Positions 37,396-45,792 of a stretch of DNA of 58,203 nucleotides are shown piece after piece. The stretch's first letter is position 1. Every line of letters begins with the position of its first letter. The position numbers and the translations under genes were made by a program. The notes beneath the pieces were generated by a model. That model was not told the origin of the DNA, did no database searches, and was given only the letters and a program-made list of their open reading frames with translations. Location of the stretch: positions 1 through 58,203 of the forward strand of contig CANPZY010000007.1 in assembly GCA_947588945.1 (NCBI GenBank), given 5' to 3'. The DNA comes from an uncultured Clostridia bacterium. GTDB lineage: Bacteria; Bacillota; Clostridia; TANB77; CAG-508.

Positions 37396-37477
37396 AAAAG
37401 CCTCTTTCCATACAACTTTTTATGTATTTTTTTATTATTCTAATTAATTATTAACTAATCATTATTATTTTTAACAA

Positions 37478-37744
37478 TTATTTGAGTTCATTCTTTTCAA
37501 AATCAACACTTTCAATTATTCCTGTTATAATCAAATCATCTTTTGTCATTTCATTCATTAAAAGATTAAATCCATTAATATTAATTAAACCAGTAGCCAT
37601 TTTTATTCTAATGAAAAAATCTTGATATTCTAAAATACATTTGTAATTTTCAATGAGCATTTTATCAAAACCAACTATTGTAACTTTTGGAATATCAGTT
37701 GATATTTCCTCAGGAATTCCAAATATTTTATCAAATTTACTCAT
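37478..37744 (-). CDS. yqfC: YabP/YqfC-family sporulation protein
   Basis: The protein has 88 residues, with PKVTIVGFDKMLIENYKCI and the pattern IKMATGLININGFNLLMNEMT, matching YqfC. The family has sporulation roles, being expressed in the mother cell in Bacillus. ATG with AGGAAA upstream. It pairs with yqfD in the conserved order. Confidence 0.92.
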   Translation of the reverse strand: MSKFDKIFGIPEEISTDIPKVTIVGFDKMLIENYKCILEYQDFFIRIKMATGLININGFNLLMNEMTKDDLIITGIIESVDFEKNELK

Positions 37745-37818
37745 TCTTAATTTCCTTTCCTGATTTATTTACTAATTTTAAAAATTTTATTAATACTTAT
37801 ATTATTTTCGCAATTTTT

Positions 37819-38676
37819 TTAATATTCAAATTCATCAATTGATTTAAACTCATATCCCATCTTTTTGGTTTCCTTTATTACTTCATCTAATATATTTGCA
37901 TTATCTTTTGAAGTTGCATGAAGTAACATAACCTCACCATTATGAAGATTATCTAGTATTTTTTTCTTACCATAATCTTCTCTACCTTGCTTATTGTTAT
38001 CCCAATCATCATATGCAAATGACCACATTACAGTTTTATATCCTAATGAATTAGTATATGCTATTGTTTTTTCACTATATTCTCCTTTTGGTGGTCTTAT
38101 ATATTTCATTTCATAATTAAATTTTTCAAAAATTTCTTTATGAAGATTCATAACATCTTCTTTTATTTCTTCTTCACTTATATCTGGCATTGTCTTATGC
38201 TTTGAAGTATGATTTCCAATTATATGACCTTCATCTATCATTCTTTGAATTAAATCTGAGCTTGTATTTACAAATTGTCCTGTTATAAAAAATAGAGCAC
38301 ATACATTATTTTCTTTCAATACATCTAAAATTTTACTTGTATAACCATTATCATATCCAACGTCAAAAGTAAGATATATATATGGCTTATCTTTGTTTCC
38401 TATTGCTATTCCTTTTTGTTCATCAATAATTTTTTTATTTTCTTGACCTAAATCTGGTTGTTCATGATTATCTGCCCTCTTTATTCCCCACCCAATTTTT
38501 TTAGTACTTAAAATACTATTGCTACTTACTATAATACTTGGACTATTGCTTCCTATGCTTGCTGCAAATATTATTATTACAACAAATATCAAAAATGCCA
38601 CTACGACTATTATATTTATCACTCTATTTACACACCATTTTCTAAAATTTTCAAAATTAAAACAATTAAAATTCAT
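37819..38676 (-). CDS. PdaA-like polysaccharide deacetylase
   Basis: The protein has 285 residues. One N-terminal membrane segment (about residues 18-40) is followed by a NodB-type deacetylase domain: YIYLTFDVGYDNGYTSKIL (motif 1 in the PdaA form), NHTSKH (metal-binding His), YIRPPKGEYSEKT and LLHATSKDN. This pattern fits PdaA, which makes muramic delta-lactam in the spore cortex. The neighbouring yqfC and yqfD support a sporulation role. The exact substrate is inferred. Confidence 0.87.
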   Translation of the reverse strand: MNFNCFNFENFRKWCVNRVINIIVVVAFLIFVVIIIFAASIGSNSPSIIVSSNSILSTKKIGWGIKRADNHEQPDLGQENKKIIDEQKGIAIGNKDKPYIYLTFDVGYDNGYTSKILDVLKENNVCALFFITGQFVNTSSDLIQRMIDEGHIIGNHTSKHKTMPDISEEEIKEDVMNLHKEIFEKFNYEMKYIRPPKGEYSEKTIAYTNSLGYKTVMWSFAYDDWDNNKQGREDYGKKKILDNLHNGEVMLLHATSKDNANILDEVIKETKKMGYEFKSIDEFEY

Positions 38677-38800
38677 AAATCATACTCCTATAATAAATTT
38701 ATATGTTACAACCATATAAACCTTAATTTTACTATGTTTAATTATATTAATTTAATTAAAAGTTATGAATAATTTTATGTAATATAAAAAAAGCATGAAG

Positions 38801-38827
38801 AAAACCCTAGAAAAATCTAGGGTTTTT
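38801..38827 (-). terminator. Intrinsic terminator of the 257-residue membrane protein gene
   Basis: An 11-bp perfect stem AAAACCCTAGA/TCTAGGGTTTT around four bases lies just beyond the stop codon. Confidence 0.88.
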
Positions 38828-38856
38828 CAACAATCTGAGATATTATTTTTTATTAA

Positions 38857-39630
38857 CTATTTTTCATAGTAAATTGAATCTTCAGGAATACAAATAACAT
38901 ACCTTTTATCTACTACATCTTCAAATGTTTTCATTGTATAAATATTATAACATTGTTGAATAGTATAATATACATCAATATGTGGGTTGCTTATATATTT
39001 ATCATCTTCATCCCTTTCTACATAATACTCTTGACCATCTATTACTTCTGTAATAATATTACCATTTTCGTTAACAACTTCATAATAGTACGCATTACTT
39101 GGAGCAGATCTAACATACCAACCATAAGTATTCGTATAAGGTACTTCTCTCATTTCTAAAATATCAATGGAATAAGCATATTCTTCATGTTTGTCGCTTT
39201 CTTTTCCTTTCCAATTCATACCACTCATCATAAAAAAGCAAATCATTACTAAATAAGCCACCAATCCTACTAGTGATAATATAATGAAAAAACCTTGAAA
39301 AAAATCCTTAACAGAATTAAAATATTTCCACTCTTGATCATCTAGTATAGATTCCAAGTTTAAAAAGCCAAAAAATACAATATACGCTAAACAAGCTACT
39401 CGTATTAATGTATCATAACTAAATATTAACATGTATATATTATAGAAAAAATATACTATCATGCATAAAAAGCATAATTCATTAATGATTTTATTTAATA
39501 ATTTCATTGTATTCCGATATTTCTTCTCGTTAACCGGCTTTTTGTATTCACACTCAGAAATCTCTCCTAATGCATATAATAACACAATAACAACAAATCC
39601 AATCCAATAAATAGCTAATCTTAATAACAT
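38857..39630 (-). CDS. Membrane protein of unknown function
   Basis: The protein has 257 residues. Four hydrophobic segments fill the first half (about residues 3-20, 50-70, 76-92, 113-135). A soluble, Tyr-rich C-terminal domain follows (YYYEVVNENGNIITEV, DGQEYYVERDEDD). I do not recognise the family. An ideal AAGGAGG precedes the ATG, and a good promoter and a strong terminator make it a single-gene unit. Confidence 0.75.
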   Translation of the reverse strand: MLLRLAIYWIGFVVIVLLYALGEISECEYKKPVNEKKYRNTMKLLNKIINELCFLCMIVYFFYNIYMLIFSYDTLIRVACLAYIVFFGFLNLESILDDQEWKYFNSVKDFFQGFFIILSLVGLVAYLVMICFFMMSGMNWKGKESDKHEEYAYSIDILEMREVPYTNTYGWYVRSAPSNAYYYEVVNENGNIITEVIDGQEYYVERDEDDKYISNPHIDVYYTIQQCYNIYTMKTFEDVVDKRYVICIPEDSIYYEK

Positions 39631-39644
39631 GTTTTTTCCTCCTT

Positions 39645-39662
39645 AAAATATAATTATATTTT
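39645..39662. promoter_or_regulatory. 18-bp palindrome with core AATATAATTATATT
   Basis: AAAATATAATTATATTTT lies between the promoter at 39691 and the ribosome-binding site. It shares its 14-base core with sites at 25597 and 41904. Confidence 0.45.
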
Positions 39663-39690
39663 TAAGTAACACAATAAAGCTTATATATAT

Positions 39691-39719
39691 TATACTACAC
39701 ATTGCCAATTAATTCAAGT
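39691..39719 (-). promoter_or_regulatory. SigA-type promoter of the 257-residue membrane protein gene
   Basis: On the minus strand TTGAAT, 17 bases, TATAAT. Confidence 0.8.
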
Positions 39720-39773
39720 GTTTTAATTGATATAAGCAGTATATATAACTTTCACTTGACCATGTAAAAATTT

Positions 39774-39798
39774 TAGGAGTTCAATAATTGAACTCCTA
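39774..39798 (-). terminator. Intrinsic terminator of gatD
   Basis: An 11-bp perfect stem TAGGAGTTCAA/TTGAACTCCTA with a 3-base loop. The gatD stop codon TAG forms the first bases of the stem. AAAATTTTT follows on the minus strand. Confidence 0.85.
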
Positions 39799-40542
39799 TT
39801 TCTTTATAAATCTATCTAATAATTGTTTTCTACATTTTTCTTCAAATGTATCATCTAATTTTTTTAATTTAATTTCTTCACTAGGTTCTTTTCTTTCTAA
39901 ACAATATTTTATAATATAATCTGCAACTTTCGGATTTTTTGAAAGTAATGGTCCATGCAAATATGTAGCAATTACATTTTCTTTGAAATATCCTTCATAT
40001 TCGTCTTGAAACTTATTTCCATTTCCAAATAAAACTTTTCCAAAAGGTTTTTCAACATCAAATGTTTGCCCACCATGATTTTCAAAACCTATAATTTCAG
40101 TTTCTTCTCCATCGAAGCAAGCTTTAGTCACAATATTTCCTATACATCTTTTTGTTCTATCTGGTTCTGAAACTGTATAATAATCAAATACTTCTAATCC
40201 AGGTATGATGTTTCCTTCTACACCTTTATAATATTTACCAAATAATTGATATGCTCCACAAATTAGTAAAAAGAATGTACCATTTTCAAATGCCTTCTTT
40301 ATACTTTCTTTATGTTTCATTAAATCATCTGATAATATACTTTGTTCATTATCTGCTCCACCACCTGCGAAAATTATATCATAGCTTTCAAAGTCAGGTG
40401 TATCATCTCCAATAGAATATTCATCAATGATTAATTTTATGTTTCTCTGTTCACATCTATATTTTAAAACTTGTATATTTCCAAAATCTCCATATAATTC
40501 CAATAAATCAGGATATAAATATAATAATTTTATTTCTTGCAT
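39796..40542 (-). CDS. gatD: Lipid II isoglutaminyl synthase, GatD subunit
   Basis: GatD is the glutaminase that feeds ammonia to MurT for amidation of lipid II. The protein has 248 residues. The start MQEIKLLYLYPDLLELYGD, the nucleophile in FLLICGAYQLFG (Cys near residue 95) and the catalytic His in YLHGPLL (near 190) are conserved. It is normally next to murT; here it stands alone between a membrane protein gene and a symporter gene. ATG with AAAGG upstream. Confidence 0.93.
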   Translation of the reverse strand: MQEIKLLYLYPDLLELYGDFGNIQVLKYRCEQRNIKLIIDEYSIGDDTPDFESYDIIFAGGGADNEQSILSDDLMKHKESIKKAFENGTFFLLICGAYQLFGKYYKGVEGNIIPGLEVFDYYTVSEPDRTKRCIGNIVTKACFDGEETEIIGFENHGGQTFDVEKPFGKVLFGNGNKFQDEYEGYFKENVIATYLHGPLLSKNPKVADYIIKYCLERKEPSEEIKLKKLDDTFEEKCRKQLLDRFIKK

Positions 40543-40620
40543 TTCAATTGCCTTTCTTTTAAAATCCTTTGCTAAATTAATTTTTTACTAATTATTTTTA
40601 TTAACCTTCACATAACTTAT

Positions 40621-41871
40621 CTATTTTTTATCTAACCAATTCTTGCCATCTACAACTCTTGCCACCATCATTGAAGATACTGTATCTCCAACAACATTAA
40701 GCATTGTTGCTGGTGGGTCAATTATTGTTGCAATAATTGTAAGTATTGGAAGTGCTGCTACTGGAAATCCCATCATTGTTATAATTAACATTTCAGAGAT
40801 TGTTCCTCCACCTATTGGAACGCCAGTAATAAGAAGGTTTGCTAAAAGTGCTACTCCTAGAACTTGCATGATTGCTCCTGGCGAGTTTAAAGTAGTTCCA
40901 AATAAACATACTAAAAACATTATTTTGAATACTGATCCAATAACAGATCCATCTTTATGAAAACTTGTTCCCATTGGTATTGTTGTTTCTGCAATATCAT
41001 CAGGTACTCCTATCTTTTTACTTGATTCTATATTTACCGGAATTGATGCTGCACTTGAGCATGTTGCAAGTGATGTAAATGTTGGTGGTATTGCATTTTT
41101 CCAGAATAATTGTATTCCTTTTTTTCCCCCTGCTATAAATGCATATATTGTATACATTACAAAGTAGAAGAATACTGCAACTACCGTATATATTAAAAAT
41201 GTTTTCAAATATCCTAATGCTATTGATGCTCCAAAGCTTCCTACTAATGCCGCAAAATAACATCCTAATCCTATTGGTGCATAATACATTATTATTTTTA
41301 CTATATTTTGAATAACATTATTTGCTGAATTTAAGAAATTTAAAAATGGCTCTCCCTTTTCTCCTGTCATTTTTACTGCGATTCCGCAAATTATTGAAAA
41401 TACTAAAAGTGCAATAATATTATTTTTAGATAATAATTCTGGGAAGTCACTTACAGTTAGTAATTGAACCGTTCTATCTGCAATACTTAACTCTTCCGTT
41501 TCTTCACTATCTCCTGTTGTTTCTTCAAGAGAGCTTCTTATTGCTTCTCCATCATTTGAATCGACTAATTTTATAAATGCTGTACTTAAAAATCCTATTA
41601 TTAGTGCAATTACAGATGTAATAACAAATACTACAATAATTGTAACTAATATTTTTCCAACTCTTTTTGGACTTTTCATTTTAGCGATTGCTGTGGTAAT
41701 GTTTAAGAAAACAAGTGGTACAATAATAACTAGTAAAAGATTTACAAAGATATCACCTAGTGGTTGAAGAATAGTCGCTTTTTCTTGGAATATAATTCCT
41801 ACGATTGCACCAACGATAATAGCAACTAAAAGAATTATCGTTGATTTGTAATTTGATAAAAATTTTTTCAT
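40621..41871 (-). CDS. Dicarboxylate/amino-acid:cation symporter
   Basis: This DAACS-family transporter (GltP/SstT-like) has 416 residues and about eight hydrophobic segments with two re-entrant loops. The serine-rich loop TCSSAASIPVNIE and the MGTSFHKDGSV and PGAIMQVLG regions match the family. The usual substrates are glutamate, aspartate, serine or C4-dicarboxylates with Na+ or H+; which applies here cannot be told. ATG with GAGGTAG. An 18-bp palindrome lies about 30 bases upstream of the start. Confidence 0.88.
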   Translation of the reverse strand: MKKFLSNYKSTIILLVAIIVGAIVGIIFQEKATILQPLGDIFVNLLLVIIVPLVFLNITTAIAKMKSPKRVGKILVTIIVVFVITSVIALIIGFLSTAFIKLVDSNDGEAIRSSLEETTGDSEETEELSIADRTVQLLTVSDFPELLSKNNIIALLVFSIICGIAVKMTGEKGEPFLNFLNSANNVIQNIVKIIMYYAPIGLGCYFAALVGSFGASIALGYLKTFLIYTVVAVFFYFVMYTIYAFIAGGKKGIQLFWKNAIPPTFTSLATCSSAASIPVNIESSKKIGVPDDIAETTIPMGTSFHKDGSVIGSVFKIMFLVCLFGTTLNSPGAIMQVLGVALLANLLITGVPIGGGTISEMLIITMMGFPVAALPILTIIATIIDPPATMLNVVGDTVSSMMVARVVDGKNWLDKK

Positions 41872-41901
41872 AATACTACCTCTTTTTTATAAGTGGTAAC
41901 T

Positions 41902-41919
41902 AGAATATAATTATATTCT
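41902..41919. promoter_or_regulatory. Perfect 18-bp palindrome upstream of the symporter gene
   Basis: AGAATATAATTATATTCT lies in the divergent region between the symporter and HD-GYP genes. Its core equals that of the sites at 25597 and 39647. Confidence 0.5.
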
Positions 41920-42029
41920 TAGAATTTACTGTATTATATTATATGATTATTAATTTTGCAATATGTTTTTACCTATTAGTCAAATTTGAATTTCTTACAA
42001 AATTGCATTTACTTTTTATAATTTTTGTA

Positions 42030-42058
42030 TTGTTTTATTTTTTTATTAATGGTATATT
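42030..42058 (+). promoter_or_regulatory. SigA-type promoter of the HD-GYP gene
   Basis: TTGTTT, 17 bases, TATATT, close to AAAGGAG. Confidence 0.65.
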
Positions 42059-42086
42059 AATTATATACAAAGGAGAAAATATCTGT

Positions 42087-43031
42087 ATGTTAGAAGAAAA
42101 ATATGACTTTTATAGTCCTAGTAATATAAAAATACATGATTTAGATAAAGATTTAAAAAATAGCCTTGGAATTATGGAAAATTTAGACTATTTTACAAAA
42201 GTCCATTCTAGTAATGTTTCAAATCTATCGGCTCGTATTTGTGAATATATGCATTGTAACAATCAATTTACAATTCATTGTCTAGTTGCTGGATATATTC
42301 ATGATTTAGGTAAAATGTTTATTCCTTCTGAAATTCTTGCTAAAAACGGTAAACTTACAGCAGAAGAATATGAGATTATGAAAACACATACTACTCTTGG
42401 ATATGAATATTGTATGAAAGACATTAATTTAAGACCATACTCAGATGGTCCATGGTATCATCATGAATCTTTAAATGGTACTGGCTATCCTAGAGGTCTT
42501 AGAAAAGATGATATTCCATATTCTGCACAAATTATAAGAGTTGCAGATGAGTATGATGCTTTAGTTACTAAAAGACAATATACCACTCACGTTAATATTT
42601 CAGAAACTTTAAAGGATTTAATCAAGGATGCTGAGCCACCTCAAAATTTAGTTGCTCTTGACTTTTTGAAACAAAATGAGCGTTTAGGAAAAATTAATCC
42701 TAAACCATTAAAGGCTTTATTTAAAGCAGTTATTGCTGATATATTATACGAGATTAGCTCAGTTATGAACTATGTCAGTTATTTAGAATCGCAAATAAAA
42801 AGGTTAGATAGTGTTTTAAAATACGAGAAAAAAATGTTATCTGCTAAAAAGCCTTCTCAAATTGATTATTATAAAACCGGAATGACTCTTTTACTTGAAA
42901 AAGGTGAAACACTTGAAAACTTTAGACAAATTTCACAAGAATATAAAGATGCTTTAATTCTTAGAAAAAAAAGAATTGATGATTTATATGATGAAATAAA
43001 AATTATCAAAAGATTAAAAATTAAAAATTAA
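42087..43031 (+). CDS. HD-GYP domain protein
   Basis: The protein has 314 residues. The HD-GYP core is complete: HSSNVSNLSARI, IHDLGKMFIP (HD pair), HTTLGYE, HHESLNGTGYPRG and ADEYDAL. The family usually hydrolyses cyclic-di-GMP, sometimes other signals. The C-terminal 110 residues form a probable coiled coil. I chose the ATG 11 bases after AAAGGAG; the in-frame sequence upstream is hydrophobic but lies before the promoter. Confidence 0.85.
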   Translation: MLEEKYDFYSPSNIKIHDLDKDLKNSLGIMENLDYFTKVHSSNVSNLSARICEYMHCNNQFTIHCLVAGYIHDLGKMFIPSEILAKNGKLTAEEYEIMKTHTTLGYEYCMKDINLRPYSDGPWYHHESLNGTGYPRGLRKDDIPYSAQIIRVADEYDALVTKRQYTTHVNISETLKDLIKDAEPPQNLVALDFLKQNERLGKINPKPLKALFKAVIADILYEISSVMNYVSYLESQIKRLDSVLKYEKKMLSAKKPSQIDYYKTGMTLLLEKGETLENFRQISQEYKDALILRKKRIDDLYDEIKIIKRLKIKN

Positions 43032-43056
43032 ATTTATAAATGTTACTTTACTATAT

Positions 43057-43111
43057 AAAAAATATAATTAATTTTAGTATTGAAAAAATACTTAAAATTA
43101 ATTATATTTTT
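43057..43111. terminator. Bidirectional terminator between the HD-GYP gene and mazF
   Basis: AAAAATATAATTAATTTTAG... pairs with its complement over about 24 bp with one bulged A. T-runs occur on both sides of these convergent genes. Confidence 0.85.
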
Positions 43112-43139
43112 ATTTTATTAAGTTTTCAAACTTTTATTT

Positions 43140-43487
43140 TTATCCTAGACCTATACTTACTCCTAATGCATTATTTATTTGATTCATTATTTTTTGATCT
43201 TCAATATGGCCTATTTTCTCTTTTAGTCTACTTTTATCAATTGTTCTAACTTGTTCTGCAAGAATTACAGAATCTGTCTTTAGTCCTACGTTTTGAGAAC
43301 CAATTGGTATATGTGTTGGTAGTTTTGTTTTTCCAAGTTGTGAGGTTATTGCAGCAGCTATTACTGTTGGGCTATATTTATTTCCCATATCATTTTGTAT
43401 AATAACAACTGGTCTAATTCCTCCTTGTTCTGATCCCACAACTGGGCTTAAATCTGCATAAAACATATCTCCTCTTTTTATTGTCAT
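43140..43487 (-). CDS. mazF: MazF/EndoA-type mRNA interferase
   Basis: The protein has 115 residues, beginning [31 protein letters not shown], with [10 protein letters not shown] and [14 protein letters not shown], all conserved in the EndoA/PemK family. These ribosome-independent RNases cleave mRNA in stress. No antitoxin gene (ribbon-helix-helix) is next to it: 38 bases upstream begins the GerS-like gene. ATG with GGAG. Usually the family sits in an alr-mazE-mazF order in Firmicutes; here only the toxin remains. Confidence 0.93.
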   Translation of the reverse strand: MTIKRGDMFYADLSPVVGSEQGGIRPVVIIQNDMGNKYSPTVIAAAITSQLGKTKLPTHIPIGSQNVGLKTDSVILAEQVRTIDKSRLKEKIGHIEDQKIMNQINNALGVSIGLG

Positions 43488-43525
43488 TTTTTCTTCTCCA
43501 TTATATAAATTAGAGATGATATATC

Positions 43526-44146
43526 TTAAATATTTATTTCAATCTCACTATATAATATGTAAACTTTTGTATTATTGTTATTATCAAATATTTCTAATTT
43601 TTCCGGGATTAAATTTTTCTCATTTACATATAGTCTCTGAGTTACATTATATTTATTTTTATTTGTTTTTATTTCCATCAATATTTTTCCATTATCTTTT
43701 TTTATACTTTTTTGTTCTAATATTTTATAACTTTTTAAAAAATCCGTTATGAATAAATAATTTTCTGATAAATTAGGATAGTTTTCATATATTTTACTTA
43801 AGTTAAGTTTTGTATTTTTTATTTCTACTGTTCCATTCATAAAAATCATTTGTAATCCATTAACTTCTTCAGGTTCTTGTACTATTTGTTTTTCATATTC
43901 TGCTGTAACCTCTTGTTTTAATTTATAAAAGTTTTCATTTCTATTATTTTTTATAGTCACATCTAAACTTGCTCTATAAGTTTTAATATTTAAAATATAT
44001 TCTTCAATCTCTTTGATACTTTTATTATTACCAATTTTTTCACTTTTATAATTGTTTTTAGAATTATTTAATAAATTTATTAAAATTATTGTAATAATTA
44101 AAATTATAACAAAAACAATAAAAGTAATTTTAAACTTTTTTTTCAT
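43526..44146 (-). CDS. LolA-fold, GerS-like membrane-anchored protein
   Basis: The protein has 206 residues. An N-terminal hydrophobic segment (residues 5-27) is followed by a domain resembling the LolA/LppX fold: [22 protein letters not shown] and [22 protein letters not shown]. In C. difficile the germination lipoprotein GerS has this fold and lies next to alr2 and mazEF. The neighbouring mazF supports a GerS-like identity. No lipobox Cys is visible here, so it is anchored by the helix alone. Function is inferred. Confidence 0.7.
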   Translation of the reverse strand: MKKKFKITFIVFVIILIITIILINLLNNSKNNYKSEKIGNNKSIKEIEEYILNIKTYRASLDVTIKNNRNENFYKLKQEVTAEYEKQIVQEPEEVNGLQMIFMNGTVEIKNTKLNLSKIYENYPNLSENYLFITDFLKSYKILEQKSIKKDNGKILMEIKTNKNKYNVTQRLYVNEKNLIPEKLEIFDNNNNTKVYILYSEIEINI

Positions 44147-44205
44147 AAAAAAATCATCCTCTTTAAATAAATATTTAGGCTTTTATAAGTTACCTATAAA
44201 CTTAT
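44147..44205 (-). promoter_or_regulatory. Leader element resembling those of uppP and pth
   Basis: On the minus strand: AGTTTATAGGTAAC, a spacer, GCCTAAATATT, then AAAGAGGAT before the ATG. Only the first half of the element is shared; there is no mini-frame. Confidence 0.45.
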
Positions 44206-44251
44206 ATTATTTACTACACAAATTTTAATATATCCATATATAGTACAAAAA

Positions 44252-44281
44252 AATAAATAACATACGAATATGTTATTTATT
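44252..44281 (-). terminator. Intrinsic terminator of the infB-rbfA-nrnA transcript
   Basis: A 13-bp stem AATAAATAACATA/TATGTTATTTATT with a CGAA/TTCG loop, followed by T-rich sequence on the minus strand. Confidence 0.85.
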
Positions 44282-44313
44282 ACATTATATTATTTACAAA
44301 AGAAAGTATGATT

Positions 44314-45270
44314 TTATTTTTTTAATTGTCTTCTAATTTCATTTAATAATTTTTCTTTTATTTGTTTTGGAGTTCCAGTCATTTTAGCACCTGCCGCTCT
44401 TATATGACCTCCTCCACCAAACATAAGGCATACATCTGAAACATTCACGTATTCATTAGATCTAAGTGATACTTTAAATCCTTCATCACTTTCATGTAAG
44501 AATATAGATACCTCTACCCCTTCAACGTGCATTCCTTCATTAACTATTCCTTCATGATCTCCTTCTTCACATTTTAATTTTTTTTCATCTTTTTTAGTTA
44601 TGTATGTAAAAGCCACTTTTCCATTTTCTAAAAATTCAAGTCTATCTAATGCAACTCTTCTAAGTTCAAATCCAGTTTTAGTACGAGTTTCTAATAAATT
44701 TTTATAAATCTTGGTAATATTAACTCCATCTGTTAATAAGTTAGAAGCTATTTCAAAAGTTTCTTTAGAAACTCCCTGATATTGGAATCCTCCTGTATCT
44801 GTAATAATTCCAGCCATAAAATTTGTTCCAATATCCTGAGTTATTTTCCAATTATACGATCTAAATAATACATATAGAGTTTGTGCACAAGCCGGAGATG
44901 TTATATCAACAAAATTTATATCTCCAAACATTGAATTACTACTATGGTGATCTATTACTATTCTACTTTTTGCATTTTCAAAATAATTTGACCAACCATT
45001 TAGCATTTTAATTTCTGCACAATCTACTGCTATTGCTAAATCATAATTATCTTGCTTTCCTTCTTCTTTTACTTCATCAATACCTGGTAAACATTTAAAT
45101 ACTCTTGAATACTTAGGTATGATTAAGTCAACGTTTTTCTTTAAGTTCTTTAAACCTAAATATAAAGCTAAACTTGTTCCAACTGCATCTCCATCTGGAT
45201 TTTCGTGTGTTAAAATCACTATATCCTTAGCCTCATTAATTTTATTTAAAATCTCATCTAAACTTGTCAT
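44314..45270 (-). CDS. nrnA: NrnA-type oligoribonuclease/pAp phosphatase (DHH family)
   Basis: The protein has 318 residues. DHH motifs are clear: ILTHENPDGDAVGTSLAL near residue 20, AVDCAE, VIDHHSSNSMFGD near 108. The DHHA1 domain has GGGGHIRAAGAKM near 290. The family degrades nanoRNA and 3'-phosphoadenosine-5'-phosphate in the cytoplasm. It starts two bases after the rbfA stop codon, with the ribosome-binding site in the end of rbfA, as expected for the conserved infB-rbfA-nrnA order. Confidence 0.93.
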   Translation of the reverse strand: MTSLDEILNKINEAKDIVILTHENPDGDAVGTSLALYLGLKNLKKNVDLIIPKYSRVFKCLPGIDEVKEEGKQDNYDLAIAVDCAEIKMLNGWSNYFENAKSRIVIDHHSSNSMFGDINFVDITSPACAQTLYVLFRSYNWKITQDIGTNFMAGIITDTGGFQYQGVSKETFEIASNLLTDGVNITKIYKNLLETRTKTGFELRRVALDRLEFLENGKVAFTYITKKDEKKLKCEEGDHEGIVNEGMHVEGVEVSIFLHESDEGFKVSLRSNEYVNVSDVCLMFGGGGHIRAAGAKMTGTPKQIKEKLLNEIRRQLKK

Positions 45271-45272
45271 AC

Positions 45273-45629
45273 TTATTTCTTTCCTTCTTTTATTTCTTTC
45301 AATATGTTGTCAATTTTTTCACCGTAAAGTATTGAATCATCATATTCAAATACAAGCTCTGGAGTTATTCTTAAATTAACTGTTTTTGCAACTTTTGATC
45401 TTATAAATCCAGCAGAATCTTTTAAACCTTGTATTGTCTTATCTAAGTTTTTAGAATTTAAGACACTCACATAAATTTTAGCATATCTTAAATCTGGTGT
45501 TACTTTTACTTTTGTAACACTGACCATACCTGTAACATCAGGATTTTTAAGTTCATAATTTATAACTTCACTGACTGACTTTTTTATTTCTTCATTAACT
45601 CTACCAAGCCTATTTGTATTTTTTGCCAT
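45273..45629 (-). CDS. rbfA: Ribosome-binding factor A
   Basis: RbfA assists maturation of the 30S subunit. The protein has 118 residues. NRLGRVNEEIKKSVSEVINYEL at the N-terminus and VTKVKVTPDLRYAKIYVSVL are typical. ATG with AAAGGA at good spacing; an extra TTG codon just before it is not needed. It sits between the infB region and nrnA. Confidence 0.95.
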   Translation of the reverse strand: MAKNTNRLGRVNEEIKKSVSEVINYELKNPDVTGMVSVTKVKVTPDLRYAKIYVSVLNSKNLDKTIQGLKDSAGFIRSKVAKTVNLRITPELVFEYDDSILYGEKIDNILKEIKEGKK

Positions 45630-45642
45630 CAAATTTTCCTTT

Positions 45643-45792
45643 CTATTTTAAAATATATTTATAATCAAAAGTATCAATATTTACTACTAATTTGCAACTT
45701 ATAAATGATGAGGATTCTGTATACCATATTGTTGATTCCTCTAAATTATTTTCATCATTAATTTTAGTTATTGCAAGTGGATTCTTTATATA
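45643..45792 (-). other. Open frame of 49 codons continuing in frame after the infB stop
   Basis: Directly after the infB TAA the same frame stays open for 49 codons and ends 13 bases before the rbfA start. It encodes a protein-like sequence (EESTIWYTESSSFIS, KLVVNIDTFDYKYILK). It has no ATG, GTG or TTG start. It could be a decayed gene, the tail of a lost one, or a readthrough extension. In Bacillus ylxP lies here, but the sequence does not look like YlxP. Confidence 0.35.

Noticed and set aside
41943-42086. N-terminal membrane extension of the HD-GYP protein
   Set aside because: The frame is open upstream, but the promoter and the AAAGGAG site lie inside it, so the start at 42087 is preferred.
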